In this document: positions 1-6,680 of the stretch, piece by piece
Position numbering within the stretch: position 1 is the first letter of the stretch
How the letters are laid out: the number at the start of each line of letters is the position of its first letter
The notes under the pieces: model-generated
Database searches by the model: none
What the model saw: the letters and a program-made list of their open reading frames with translations, nothing else
What the model was told of the DNA's origin: nothing
Translations under genes and position numbers: made by a program
Assembly (NCBI GenBank): GCA_041568735.1
Contig: JBFFZG010000062.1
Span: 1 to 18,682, forward strand
Source: WTJY01 sp041568735
GTDB lineage: Bacteria > Chloroflexota > Anaerolineae > Promineifilales > Promineifilaceae
Direction of reading: 5' to 3'
Length of the DNA stretch: 18,682 nt

Positions 1-22
1 CCGTCTTCAGTGGTTGACAGCC

Positions 23-44
23 GGTGAACCGGGGTCCGGTTACC
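23..44. repeat. Imperfect hairpin downstream of the histidine kinase
   Basis: GGT, a bulged G, then AACCGG pair with CCGGTT and ACC around a GGT loop, giving nine pairs. It lies about 60 bases beyond the kinase stop on the minus strand and has no T-run after it on that strand, so a terminator role is only possible. The remaining bases 1-103 hold nothing else I can name. Confidence 0.35.
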
Positions 45-103
45 AATGACAGAATACCGATTCCTGCTGACTGTTTTATATTTTCTGTTTCCTGATTCCC
101 GTC

Positions 104-1303
104 CTAATCGCTATCGGCCAGCGGGAGAGCCACGCGAAAGGTGGTTCCGCGGCCTGACTGGCTGTCGACGGTGATCATCCCATCGTGCTGCTCGACGAGG
201 GTTTTGACGATGTGCAGTCCCAGACCGGTCCCCTGCACCGTGTCGACGCCGGGAGCCCGGTAAAACAGTTTAAAGAGGTGGCGCTGGTGCTCGGCCGGAA
301 TTCCCGGGCCGTTATCACTCACACACAGCACCGCCCGGTTCTGCGCTTCGTCGGCGAAGAGGCGAATCCCGATCCGCCCTTCCCGGCCGATGAACTTGAC
401 GCTGTTCCCGACAAGGTTCTGCAGAATCTGGCGCACGCGGTCCGGTTCGGCCAGGGCCAGAACCGGCCGGTCAGGCACCTCAATTTCCAGCTGTTTTTTC
501 TGAAAAGAGAGCAGAACCTCGAGATTTTTCATCAGCTCGTTCACCGCCAGGCGCAGGTCATACGGCCGGCGGTGGACCACGAGCCGCCCCTGTTCGATGA
601 GATTGAGGTCGATGATGTTGGCGATCAGCCGGTCGAGCCAGCGGTTCTGGTCCTGCATGACGTGCAGGTAGCCCCGCCAGCGCTCATCCTCGGCCGGAAA
701 AGACTCGGCCAGGGGAATGTCGTCCATTTCGTCGAGCAGAAGGTCGACATACCCGTTGATGATCGACAAGGGAGTGCGCAGGTCGTGCGCGGCCATGGTC
801 AGGAAGAGCGTCTTGATCTGGTCGAGCCGCTGCAGCCGGCCGTTAGCCCGGGCCAGCTCTCCCTGGATCAGCCGCAGCTGATTCCGCTCCTGGACGAGCT
901 CCTGCTGCAGACGGCCGCTGATGGTATCCTCTTCCACCACCAGCAGCAGCCCCGCTTCCGGCCGGTTCCCGTCCAGGGGATAGAGGCTGAAATTAAAATA
1001 GCGAATCACCTCGTCCCCCTCGCCGCGATTGACCGCCGGCAGATGGATTTCCGGCAGCCGGCCGGCGAGCAGCTCATCCAGGGTCTCCTCGAACCCGGTG
1101 AGCTCGGCGAAGGCCTCGGTCAGGGGCCGGCCGGCCAGCGGCAGCTCCGGTTCGGCTGCCAGTCCCTGCAGGGAGGGGCTGGCCAGGGCGATGAGATGGT
1201 GGGGGTCGACGGCGGCGTAGGCGATCCGGTTCTGCAGGCGGGCCATCACCCGCCTCTCCAAATTTTCCCGATCGAACATCGGGTTCGGCTCAGGCACACT
1301 CAT
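104..1303 (-). CDS. Soluble PAS-like sensor histidine kinase
   Basis: A 399-residue cytoplasmic sensor kinase; no signal peptide or membrane helix is visible. Residues about 15-128 resemble a PAS fold, followed by a short coiled coil (about 130-163). The dimerisation/phosphoacceptor domain has the H-box AAHDLRTPL with His173 as the likely phosphorylated residue. The catalytic ATPase domain has the N-box around Asn300, G1 box DNGPGIP (330-336), the F-box LFKLFYR and the G2 box GTGLGL (358-363), so it should be active. The start ATG overlaps the stop of the upstream GTPase gene as ATGA, implying translational coupling. No response regulator is encoded beside it. Its partner may be the GTPase or membrane protein of the same operon (inference), or a distant regulator such as the GHKL-REC protein near 8 kb. 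The family call is firm; the signal is unknown. Confidence 0.93.
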   Translation of the reverse strand: MSVPEPNPMFDRENLERRVMARLQNRIAYAAVDPHHLIALASPSLQGLAAEPELPLAGRPLTEAFAELTGFEETLDELLAGRLPEIHLPAVNRGEGDEVIRYFNFSLYPLDGNRPEAGLLLVVEEDTISGRLQQELVQERNQLRLIQGELARANGRLQRLDQIKTLFLTMAAHDLRTPLSIINGYVDLLLDEMDDIPLAESFPAEDERWRGYLHVMQDQNRWLDRLIANIIDLNLIEQGRLVVHRRPYDLRLAVNELMKNLEVLLSFQKKQLEIEVPDRPVLALAEPDRVRQILQNLVGNSVKFIGREGRIGIRLFADEAQNRAVLCVSDNGPGIPAEHQRHLFKLFYRAPGVDTVQGTGLGLHIVKTLVEQHDGMITVDSQSGRGTTFRVALPLADSD

Positions 1304-1812
1304 GACCCGGATTTCTCAATGAGCTGAGCCAGCTGCAGAAACACCTCTTCAACCCCATCGCCGGTTTTGGCGCTGGTCTCCACGCAGGGAGCCTGCCAGC
1401 GGCCGGCGGTTCCGGCCAGAGATTCGTCCGTCAGCTGCCGCTCCTCTTCCAGGTCGTTTTTATTGGCGGCGATGACGATGGGGATCTGCAAACCCAGGCT
1501 GTGCAGCTGCTCGACGTAGCGGTCGATCGCCAGGAGCGTGGTCGACCGCGTCAGGTCGCAGACGATCAGGGCGCCGGCCGATCCCCGCAGATAGCCGGAG
1601 GTGACCGAATCGTAGTCGTCCCCGCCGGCCAGGTCCCAGACCAGCAGGCGCAGCTCGTGATCCGGCCGTTCGATCGTCCGTCGCGAAATTTTCACGCCGA
1701 TCGTGCTGAGATAGCGATCGTCAAACCGCCCTTCCACGAAGCGGCGGACCATGCTGGTTTTGCCGACGGCAAAATCACCGAGCAGGCAAATTTTTTTCTG
1801 AATCGTTTTCAT
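1300..1812 (-). CDS. Ras/Rab-like (Mgl-type) small GTPase
   Basis: A 170-residue P-loop GTPase made almost only of the G domain. Visible motifs are G1 GDFAVGKTS (12-20), switch I Thr37 in STIGVKI, G3 DLAGG (60-64), G4 NKND (117-120) and G5 TSAK (146-149). There is no lipidation motif. The position that is Gln61 in Ras is Gly64 here, so intrinsic hydrolysis is probably slow and a partner GAP would be needed (inference). A TTG just upstream (1815) is in frame, but ATG at 1812 is the better start; neither has a clear Shine-Dalgarno. The gene follows the 502-residue membrane protein by about 66 bases and overlaps the kinase start by four bases. Prokaryotic relatives of this kind act with roadblock/longin-like partners in polarity or surface signalling. 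Its exact role here is unknown. Confidence 0.9.
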   Translation of the reverse strand: MKTIQKKICLLGDFAVGKTSMVRRFVEGRFDDRYLSTIGVKISRRTIERPDHELRLLVWDLAGGDDYDSVTSGYLRGSAGALIVCDLTRSTTLLAIDRYVEQLHSLGLQIPIVIAANKNDLEEERQLTDESLAGTAGRWQAPCVETSAKTGDGVEEVFLQLAQLIEKSGS

Positions 1813-1878
1813 CAAATGGACGACATCATTTCGGGCGGCCGGCCGCAGCCGGTCGATGGATGAACGGCGAGACGAGAA

Positions 1879-3387
1879 TCAGGGTTCGGCCGTCGCGGTC
1901 GGTATTGTAGCGGATATCGGGATGGCGACCCATTCCGCCGGGATCCAGCCGGTCACCAGGCCATTGGCCGCATCGACCCACGCCACTTCGACCCAGGCGC
2001 CCCGGGCCGATAGCACGGTGACTGGGGTGCGCTCCGGGATGGCCAGATAGCGTGGTTCGTTCGGATCGGGCTGCTGCCGGCTCCAGACCGAAACGAGCGT
2101 CACCGGCTGCAGGGTGGGCGCGGCCGCTTCTGTCGGCAGCGGCGTTTCCGTGACCGTGGCGGTGGCCGTCGGCCGGGGGGTCGGCGTCGCGGTCGGTGGC
2201 GGTGACGGGGTGATCGTGGCCGTGGGCGCGGACGTCCTGGTGGCGGTCGGCGGCGGCGGCGTTTCGCTGGGGGCTCTGGTTGGGAGCACGAGCGGCGCCG
2301 GGGTCGAGGTTGGCGTTCCCGCCAGCCGCTCCCAGGCGATCGGGAAAAGCGACCAGGTAAACCAGCCGTAAAAGCAGCAAAAGAGAAGCCCCAGCACGCC
2401 GAGAAACGCACCGCCGGCTCGAATCCGCTGGAGATCCCGGCGCGTCTTTCGTGTTTCCGACGCCTGCTCGATCGCAGTTACCGTGTGAATCCAGTCGCGC
2501 AGCATGGGCACAAAATCGGGCAGGCGCTCCGGGTCGCCGTCATACGTGGCCATCTCATGGCGATACTGCAGATGAAGATCGGCCACCAGGCCGCGCAGGG
2601 AAGCGTGAAAACCGGGTGGCTCCATCCCCTGAATGACAACCGCGGCGTAGGCGGCCGTGCCGTTCTGGAGGATGATGCTCCCATCCCCGTGGTAAATGGC
2701 ATCCAGCTCTTCATCGGAGAGGTGCTCAGGGTCGAGCGAGTCTTCGACAAAGGTTCGGATCGCGGTCAGCATTCCGCCAATCAGGTCGGAGTCAATGCTC
2801 TCTTCCTCGACGGCGTTGTAGTAGGCCAGGAGCAGGCCGGTTTCGTGCTGGATGAGGAATATTTGCTGGATTTCGAAGGGCAGCGCCTGGCGCAGGGCGG
2901 CATCCCCCGGGCTGACCCCCCGCAGGCGCAGGGTCAGGTTGTCGAGCAGACCGCCGCGCGGCCGCAGACGGGCATCGATCTGCCGCTGAAATTCGCGAAA
3001 GCGCTCGGCGACCGCCCGCACGATGCTGTCTCCGATAACCGGATAGAGCGCCTCGACCATCTCCTCGCGCGATTCCCGGATCTGGATGCGGGTCGCCTCG
3101 CCGATCAACGGGCCGAGGGCGGTCGCCATCTTCTGCCGGGAATCCCGAACCGCCTCCTGCGTGATCTGGCTGAGATTGCTGGCAACGGAGGGCAAGACCG
3201 CCGCCTCGGAAGCGGCCAGCCGGGCGCGCATCGCTTCGATTTCCGCCTGCAGGGCGGCCAGTTCTTCCTCGAGCTGATGCACCCGCGCCCGCTCCTGCTT
3301 CAGCAGCAGCGCCTGCAGATCGGCCAGCAGGGCGGCATCATCCCGGACGGCCGGGTTCTTGGGGGATTGTTCGGCGGAAGAAGTCAT
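1879..3387 (-). CDS. Membrane protein: coiled coil, longin/roadblock-like domain, TM helix, Pro/Thr linker, SH3-like domain
   Basis: A 502-residue protein with no single-family match that I can name. In order: coiled coil (about 28-62); two related amphipathic segments, LGPLIGEA (91-98) and LYPVIGDS (114-121), each preceded by SRxxM; an alpha/beta domain (about 172-300) with FLIQHETGLLLAYY, IGGMLTAIRTFVEDS and AYAAVVIQG, which I read as longin/roadblock-like; a basic stretch and one transmembrane helix (about 326-349); a Thr/Pro-rich linker (358-428); and a C-terminal beta domain (430-490) with GAWVEVAW and GWIPAEWV, like a bacterial SH3. Topology is probably N-terminus inside, SH3-like part outside. 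From memory, similar N-terminal halves occur in OmpA-type proteins beside Ras-like GTPases in cyanobacteria and other phyla. The start has no Shine-Dalgarno. It is probably the membrane partner of the adjacent GTPase. Confidence 0.85.
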   Translation of the reverse strand: MTSSAEQSPKNPAVRDDAALLADLQALLLKQERARVHQLEEELAALQAEIEAMRARLAASEAAVLPSVASNLSQITQEAVRDSRQKMATALGPLIGEATRIQIRESREEMVEALYPVIGDSIVRAVAERFREFQRQIDARLRPRGGLLDNLTLRLRGVSPGDAALRQALPFEIQQIFLIQHETGLLLAYYNAVEEESIDSDLIGGMLTAIRTFVEDSLDPEHLSDEELDAIYHGDGSIILQNGTAAYAAVVIQGMEPPGFHASLRGLVADLHLQYRHEMATYDGDPERLPDFVPMLRDWIHTVTAIEQASETRKTRRDLQRIRAGGAFLGVLGLLFCCFYGWFTWSLFPIAWERLAGTPTSTPAPLVLPTRAPSETPPPPTATRTSAPTATITPSPPPTATPTPRPTATATVTETPLPTEAAAPTLQPVTLVSVWSRQQPDPNEPRYLAIPERTPVTVLSARGAWVEVAWVDAANGLVTGWIPAEWVAIPISATIPTATAEP

Positions 3388-3449
3388 GCAGCGGGCAGCG
3401 TGACGGCGGCGCCTGTTTTCATCGATCGAGCCAGGGGGAACCGGCCGGA

Positions 3450-3884
3450 TCAGTCGCCGGGCTCTTCGGCGGCGGTCCCCTGCAGCTCCTGTCCCAGGTC
3501 GGTCAGCAGCCGGCCGAGCACCCGGCGGTTGGTCAGTTCATCGGCCAGCCGGGCCAGGTGCTCGTTCATCTCCTCCCGCAGCGCGGCAATCTGCTGGTTC
3601 ACGTCGGCGGCGAACTGATCGAGCCGGTTCTCGAGGGCCTGGTGGGAATTCCCGGCCTGGCTCAACTTGTCGTCGAGTGCCTGCCGGGTCGTCTCGAGCT
3701 GGTTGGCCTGAATCGACTCCTGGTCGCTCAGGGCTTTGAGAATCTCCCGGCGGAACTGGTTGAGGTGGGATTCGATATCCTCGATTTTGAGTTCCGTATG
3801 GCGGGCGTACTCGCCAAAGAGAATGTCCCGCAGACGTTCTAATTCTGTAGGGGTGGCGGTTTCCTGGTTGTTTTTTGAGGCCAT
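3450..3884 (-). CDS. Small coiled-coil protein, first gene of the GTPase cluster
   Basis: A 144-residue, charged, Gln/Glu/Leu-rich protein predicted to be mostly helical. Residues about 14-32 (LERLRDILFGEYARHTEL) form a conserved-looking head, and about 33-125 keep a heptad pattern with many Gln and Asn, consistent with a long coiled coil. There is no membrane helix or signal peptide. AGGAG lies four bases before the ATG, so the start is well supported. It is followed after 62 bases by the membrane protein and then by the GTPase and kinase genes on the same strand, so I place it in that operon as a scaffold or effector. I do not recognise a named family, and function is inferred only from context. 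Confidence 0.8.
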   Translation of the reverse strand: MASKNNQETATPTELERLRDILFGEYARHTELKIEDIESHLNQFRREILKALSDQESIQANQLETTRQALDDKLSQAGNSHQALENRLDQFAADVNQQIAALREEMNEHLARLADELTNRRVLGRLLTDLGQELQGTAAEEPGD

Positions 3885-3938
3885 GTTTCTCCTCGTACCG
3901 ATAGGGTCGGTTGCTGAAATCTGCCATCGTCCTGACGG

Positions 3939-3977
3939 CAGGCGCGCCTGGCTGGTCCACCGGTCAGGTTCTGACCG
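3939..3977 (-). promoter_or_regulatory. Two perfect inverted repeats in the leader of the GTPase operon
   Basis: CAGGCGCGCCTG (3939-3950) is a 12-base palindrome, and CGGTCAG-GTT-CTGACCG (3961-3977) is a 7-base inverted repeat. Both lie in the 142 bases between the aldo/keto reductase stop and the coiled-coil gene start. They could be operators or leader hairpins. I found no convincing -35/-10 pair nearby; TTGAAC (4003-4008) and TAAACT (3982-3987) are only 15 bases apart. Confidence 0.35.
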
Positions 3978-4026
3978 CTCCAGTTTACCACGGAGCAGAC
4001 GGGTTCAAACAGCTTTTTCTTTATTT

Positions 4027-4980
4027 TCACCAGGCGCTGGCCCGGGATAATTTTTCCAGCTCGATGGGATCGAGCACGAGATCGGCGCCGGCCGCCGTTT
4101 CCCGCAGCTGGTCCGGATGATTGGCCCCGATCACGGCCGCCGAAACCACCGGCGAGGCCAGCAGCCAGGCGAGCGCTACCTGGGCCGGCGTCGCCCCGCG
4201 GGCGGCCGCGATTTCCTGCAGTGTCTGAACGATGGTGAAGCCCCGTTCGTTACCATATCGCGCGAGGTTACGCCCGGCGCGGGCCGATGGCGGTGGCGCT
4301 GCCCCCGGCCGGTACTTGCCGGTCAGAAACCCGCCGGCGAGCGGGCTGTAGGGGAGCACCCCGATCCCCTGGTCGAGGCAGAGCGGCAGCAGCTCCCGCT
4401 CGAATTCCGCCCGGTGGGCCAGATTGTAATGGGGCTGGAGCGTCTCGAAGCGGCAGAGGTTTCTGACATCGCTGATCCAGAGTGACCGGGTCAGAAGCCA
4501 GGCGGGAAAATTGGAACAGCCGAGATAGCGGACCATCCCGGATCGAACCAGGTCGGTCAGAGCGCCGAGCGTTTCTTCAAGGGGGGTTTCCTCATCCGGC
4601 CAGTGGACCTGGTAGAGATCGATGGTCTCGATCTGCAGCCGTTCGAGGCTCTCCCGAACAGCCATCATGAGGCGGCGGCGAGAGAGACCCTGCCGGTTGG
4701 CTCCCTCGCCCATGGGGCCGCGCACCTTGGTGGCGACAATCAGGTCATCGCGCCGCCGGCCGATGCGGGCCAGCCAGCGGCCGAGAATTTTCTCGCTGAG
4801 CCCCTTCTCGCCCTGGGCCGGGTAGATATCGGCTGTGTCGATAAAATTGCAGCCAAGTTCGACCGCTTCGTCGAGCAGTGAGAAAGCGGTTTCCTGGTCG
4901 GCCGTCCAGCCGAACTGCATGGTGCCCAGGCAGATCGGGGAAACGCGCAGCCCCGTCCGCCCCAGTGGTCGAACTTTCAC
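4027..4980 (-). CDS. Aldo/keto reductase
   Basis: A 317-residue NAD(P)H-dependent oxidoreductase of the aldo/keto reductase superfamily, a TIM-barrel enzyme reducing carbonyl substrates in the cytoplasm. It opens with MKVRPLGRTGLRVSPICLGTMQFG, typical of the family. The catalytic tetrad is complete: Asp48 and Tyr53 in FIDTADIY, Lys85 in VATKVRG and His126 in LYQVHWPD. The C-terminal cofactor region includes PYSPLAGGFLTGKY and VIGANHPDQLRET. Length is normal. It starts at GTG with GAGGG six bases upstream. The gene stands alone between the GTPase operon and the ParB-like gene on the same strand. The substrate cannot be predicted; these enzymes are broad detoxifying or sugar/aldehyde reductases. 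Confidence 0.95.
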   Translation of the reverse strand: MKVRPLGRTGLRVSPICLGTMQFGWTADQETAFSLLDEAVELGCNFIDTADIYPAQGEKGLSEKILGRWLARIGRRRDDLIVATKVRGPMGEGANRQGLSRRRLMMAVRESLERLQIETIDLYQVHWPDEETPLEETLGALTDLVRSGMVRYLGCSNFPAWLLTRSLWISDVRNLCRFETLQPHYNLAHRAEFERELLPLCLDQGIGVLPYSPLAGGFLTGKYRPGAAPPPSARAGRNLARYGNERGFTIVQTLQEIAAARGATPAQVALAWLLASPVVSAAVIGANHPDQLRETAAGADLVLDPIELEKLSRASAW

Positions 4981-5022
4981 GGCTAGCCCTCGTTTATGGC
5001 ATCAGTGAGTGTCCTGAAAGCT

Positions 5023-5028
5023 ATCATA
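5023..5028 (-). promoter_or_regulatory. Possible -10 box for the aldo/keto reductase gene
   Basis: On the minus strand TATGAT matches TATAAT at five of six positions and would start transcription about 36 bases before the GTG. No good -35 lies 16-18 bases upstream, so this is tentative. Confidence 0.25.
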
Positions 5029-5113
5029 AACGCTTTTGGAGGCCAGGCAAATTCGGTCCCGGGAAAGCCGGCGGCCGCAGGGGATATTCTGTTTGATCGA
5101 TGGTGGGATGGGA

Positions 5114-5620
5114 TCAGAGGACGATCGCCGGTTTTTCAGCCGGACGCCCCGACCGCGCGGCCGCGGTCTGGTAAGGCCGGACCGTTTCCACCCGCTGTAC
5201 GTGGGCGGTGATAGTCGGCACGCGCAGCTGGCGGGAAACGGATACCCGGTGATGGCCATCGAGAACGAAGTAGTGCGCACCGACCTGGAAGAGAGTCACC
5301 GGGGGCAGGCCGCTCATGCGCATGACGGCCATCTTGATCCCCGACCAGCGCTCCAGATCGGCCGCGCGGCGGGGGAGAAAATCGGCCGTATAGTCGTTCG
5401 CACGGCCGACGCTGCCGACAATGGCGTCGAGGGGAACTTCATGGAGACCGAGATCCTGCACGTCGAGGATCCCAAGCGGTTCGACCACCGTTTCATAGGC
5501 GCGCAGCTGCGTCGGGCGGCGGGTGATCCAGGACCAGAAACGATGCCAGATTCCCTGCCGGTAAGCCCGGTAAAAATCTTCGACCGCAACGCGGTATACC
5601 AGCGTATCTTCGGTATACAT
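5114..5620 (-). CDS. ParB/sulfiredoxin-fold domain protein
   Basis: A 168-residue protein whose C-terminal half (about 60-145) looks like the ParB-N/sulfiredoxin fold: PLDAIVGS, then a basic and polar stretch, LPPVTLFQVGAHYFVLDGHHRVSVSRQL, with the signature DGHHRVS at 121-127. Such domains bind nucleotides or DNA, and in ParB they hydrolyse CTP. The N-terminal part (1-60; VYRVAVEDFYRAYRQGIWHRFWSW) is unfamiliar. There is no helix-turn-helix of the chromosomal ParB type, so it is not a segregation protein. I chose ATG at 5620 because GGAG lies eight bases upstream; an in-frame ATG at 5701 would add 27 residues but lacks a ribosome site. It is divergent from the LysR gene and may be its target. 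Confidence 0.8.
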   Translation of the reverse strand: MYTEDTLVYRVAVEDFYRAYRQGIWHRFWSWITRRPTQLRAYETVVEPLGILDVQDLGLHEVPLDAIVGSVGRANDYTADFLPRRAADLERWSGIKMAVMRMSGLPPVTLFQVGAHYFVLDGHHRVSVSRQLRVPTITAHVQRVETVRPYQTAAARSGRPAEKPAIVL

Positions 5621-5665
5621 GATGACATCTCCAGGCCGAATGGGGGGCAAGGTCCACCCCCGACC

Positions 5666-5730
5666 TTGATTGATAGGATACACCCATGCTATTATCAACA
5701 CAAGCGAACAAAGACGATAATATCAATCGA
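5666..5730. promoter_or_regulatory. Divergent promoter with LysR-type dyads
   Basis: This AT-rich patch lies between the ParB-like and LysR genes. TTGATTGATA (5666-5675) is matched in inverted form by TATCAATCGA (5721-5730), nine of ten bases, and TTGATA (5670-5675) by TATCAA (5693-5698) after 17 bases. GATAAT occurs as a -10 candidate on both strands: plus 5716-5721 toward LysR, minus 5696-5691 toward the ParB-like gene. Leaders would be about 40 and 60 bases. Autoregulation by the LysR protein is the natural reading. Confidence 0.5.
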
Positions 5731-5768
5731 TTTTCCCGATGGATGGAGCTGTTTTTAGGAGATCAGTC

Positions 5769-6680
5769 ATGGAACTTCGCCAGCTGGAAACCTTTCGAAC
5801 TGCGGCCCGCACGCTCAGCTTCACCCGCACAGCCGAACAGCTGAGCTACGCCCAATCGAGCGTTTCCGCCCAGATGCAGGCGCTCGAGGAGGAGCTCGGC
5901 GTCCTCCTATTCGACCGGCTTGGCCGCCGCATCCAGCTCACCGACCAGGGGCGCCAGCTACTCGATTACGCCGAGCGCATCCTGCAGCTGACCCGGGAAG
6001 CACGCGCCTGCCTGGCCGATCCGCAGAAGCCGGCCGGCGAGCTGCGCATTGGGGCTCCCGAAACGCTCTGCGTCTACCGGCTGGCCGCCCTGCTGCGCCC
6101 TTTTCACGACCGGTATCCCGAGGTGCGGGTCACCCTGCACCCCAGCATGGCCTATCAGTGGCAGGAGGACCTGCGGGAAGGGCTGCTCGACGCCGCCATT
6201 GAATTTACGGTCAGCGAGCAGATCGAGGGATTCGAGACCGAGCCGCTGATCCGCGAGGAAATGATCCTGGCGACCTACCCCGACCATCCCCTGGCCGGCG
6301 CAGCCGCTGTGGAGCCGACTGACCTGCGGCACGAAACGCTGCTGCTGCCGGAGCCGGGCGCCAACTACCGGGTAATGTTCGAGCGCTTTCTCCACAAGCA
6401 CGGAGTGCGGCCGGATGATGTGCTCGATTTCATGAGCATCGAGGCGATCAAGCAGTGCGTGGTGGGGGGCATGGGCATCACCTTCCTGCCCGGCGTGGCG
6501 GTGGCGCGCGAGCTGGCACTGGGCACGCTGGTGGCGCTGCCTTTCCCGCGGCCGGACTTTGAGGTCTATACGCAAATCGTCCGCCATCCGCAAAAATGGA
6601 TCTCCCCGGCCCTGCTCGCCTTCCTCGACATGGTGCGGGAGCGGCTGACGTCCACGCTTGAGGCGGAGGCGGCCGATTGA
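5769..6680 (+). CDS. LysR-family transcriptional regulator
   Basis: A 303-residue DNA-binding regulator. Residues 1-60 form the winged helix-turn-helix (MELRQLETFRTAARTLSFTRTAEQLSYAQSSVSAQMQALEEELGVLLFDR), followed by a linker helix and the two-lobed effector-binding domain (about 88-295). Features such as LRIGAPETLCVYRLAALLRPF and VVGGMGITFLPGVAVARE are typical. I chose ATG at 5769 because AGGAG ends seven bases before it; an in-frame upstream ATG at 5739 adds ten residues without a ribosome site. The stop overlaps the TTG start of the MFS gene, so regulator and transporter are co-translated. The inverted TTGAT/ATCAA repeats upstream fit autoregulation and control of the divergent ParB-like gene. 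The effector is unknown. Confidence 0.95.
   Translation: MELRQLETFRTAARTLSFTRTAEQLSYAQSSVSAQMQALEEELGVLLFDRLGRRIQLTDQGRQLLDYAERILQLTREARACLADPQKPAGELRIGAPETLCVYRLAALLRPFHDRYPEVRVTLHPSMAYQWQEDLREGLLDAAIEFTVSEQIEGFETEPLIREEMILATYPDHPLAGAAAVEPTDLRHETLLLPEPGANYRVMFERFLHKHGVRPDDVLDFMSIEAIKQCVVGGMGITFLPGVAVARELALGTLVALPFPRPDFEVYTQIVRHPQKWISPALLAFLDMVRERLTSTLEAEAAD

Noticed and set aside
14..19. A perfect TTGACA on the plus strand
   Set aside because: No -10 lies 16-18 bases downstream and no plus-strand gene follows.
185..1327. Plus-strand frame opposite the histidine kinase
   Set aside because: The kinase on the minus strand has all H, N, G1 and G2 boxes; the opposite frame has none.
2485..3618. 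Long plus-strand frame opposite the 502-residue membrane protein
   Set aside because: Same antisense artefact; its protein has no motif, and the minus-strand gene has coherent domains and operon context.
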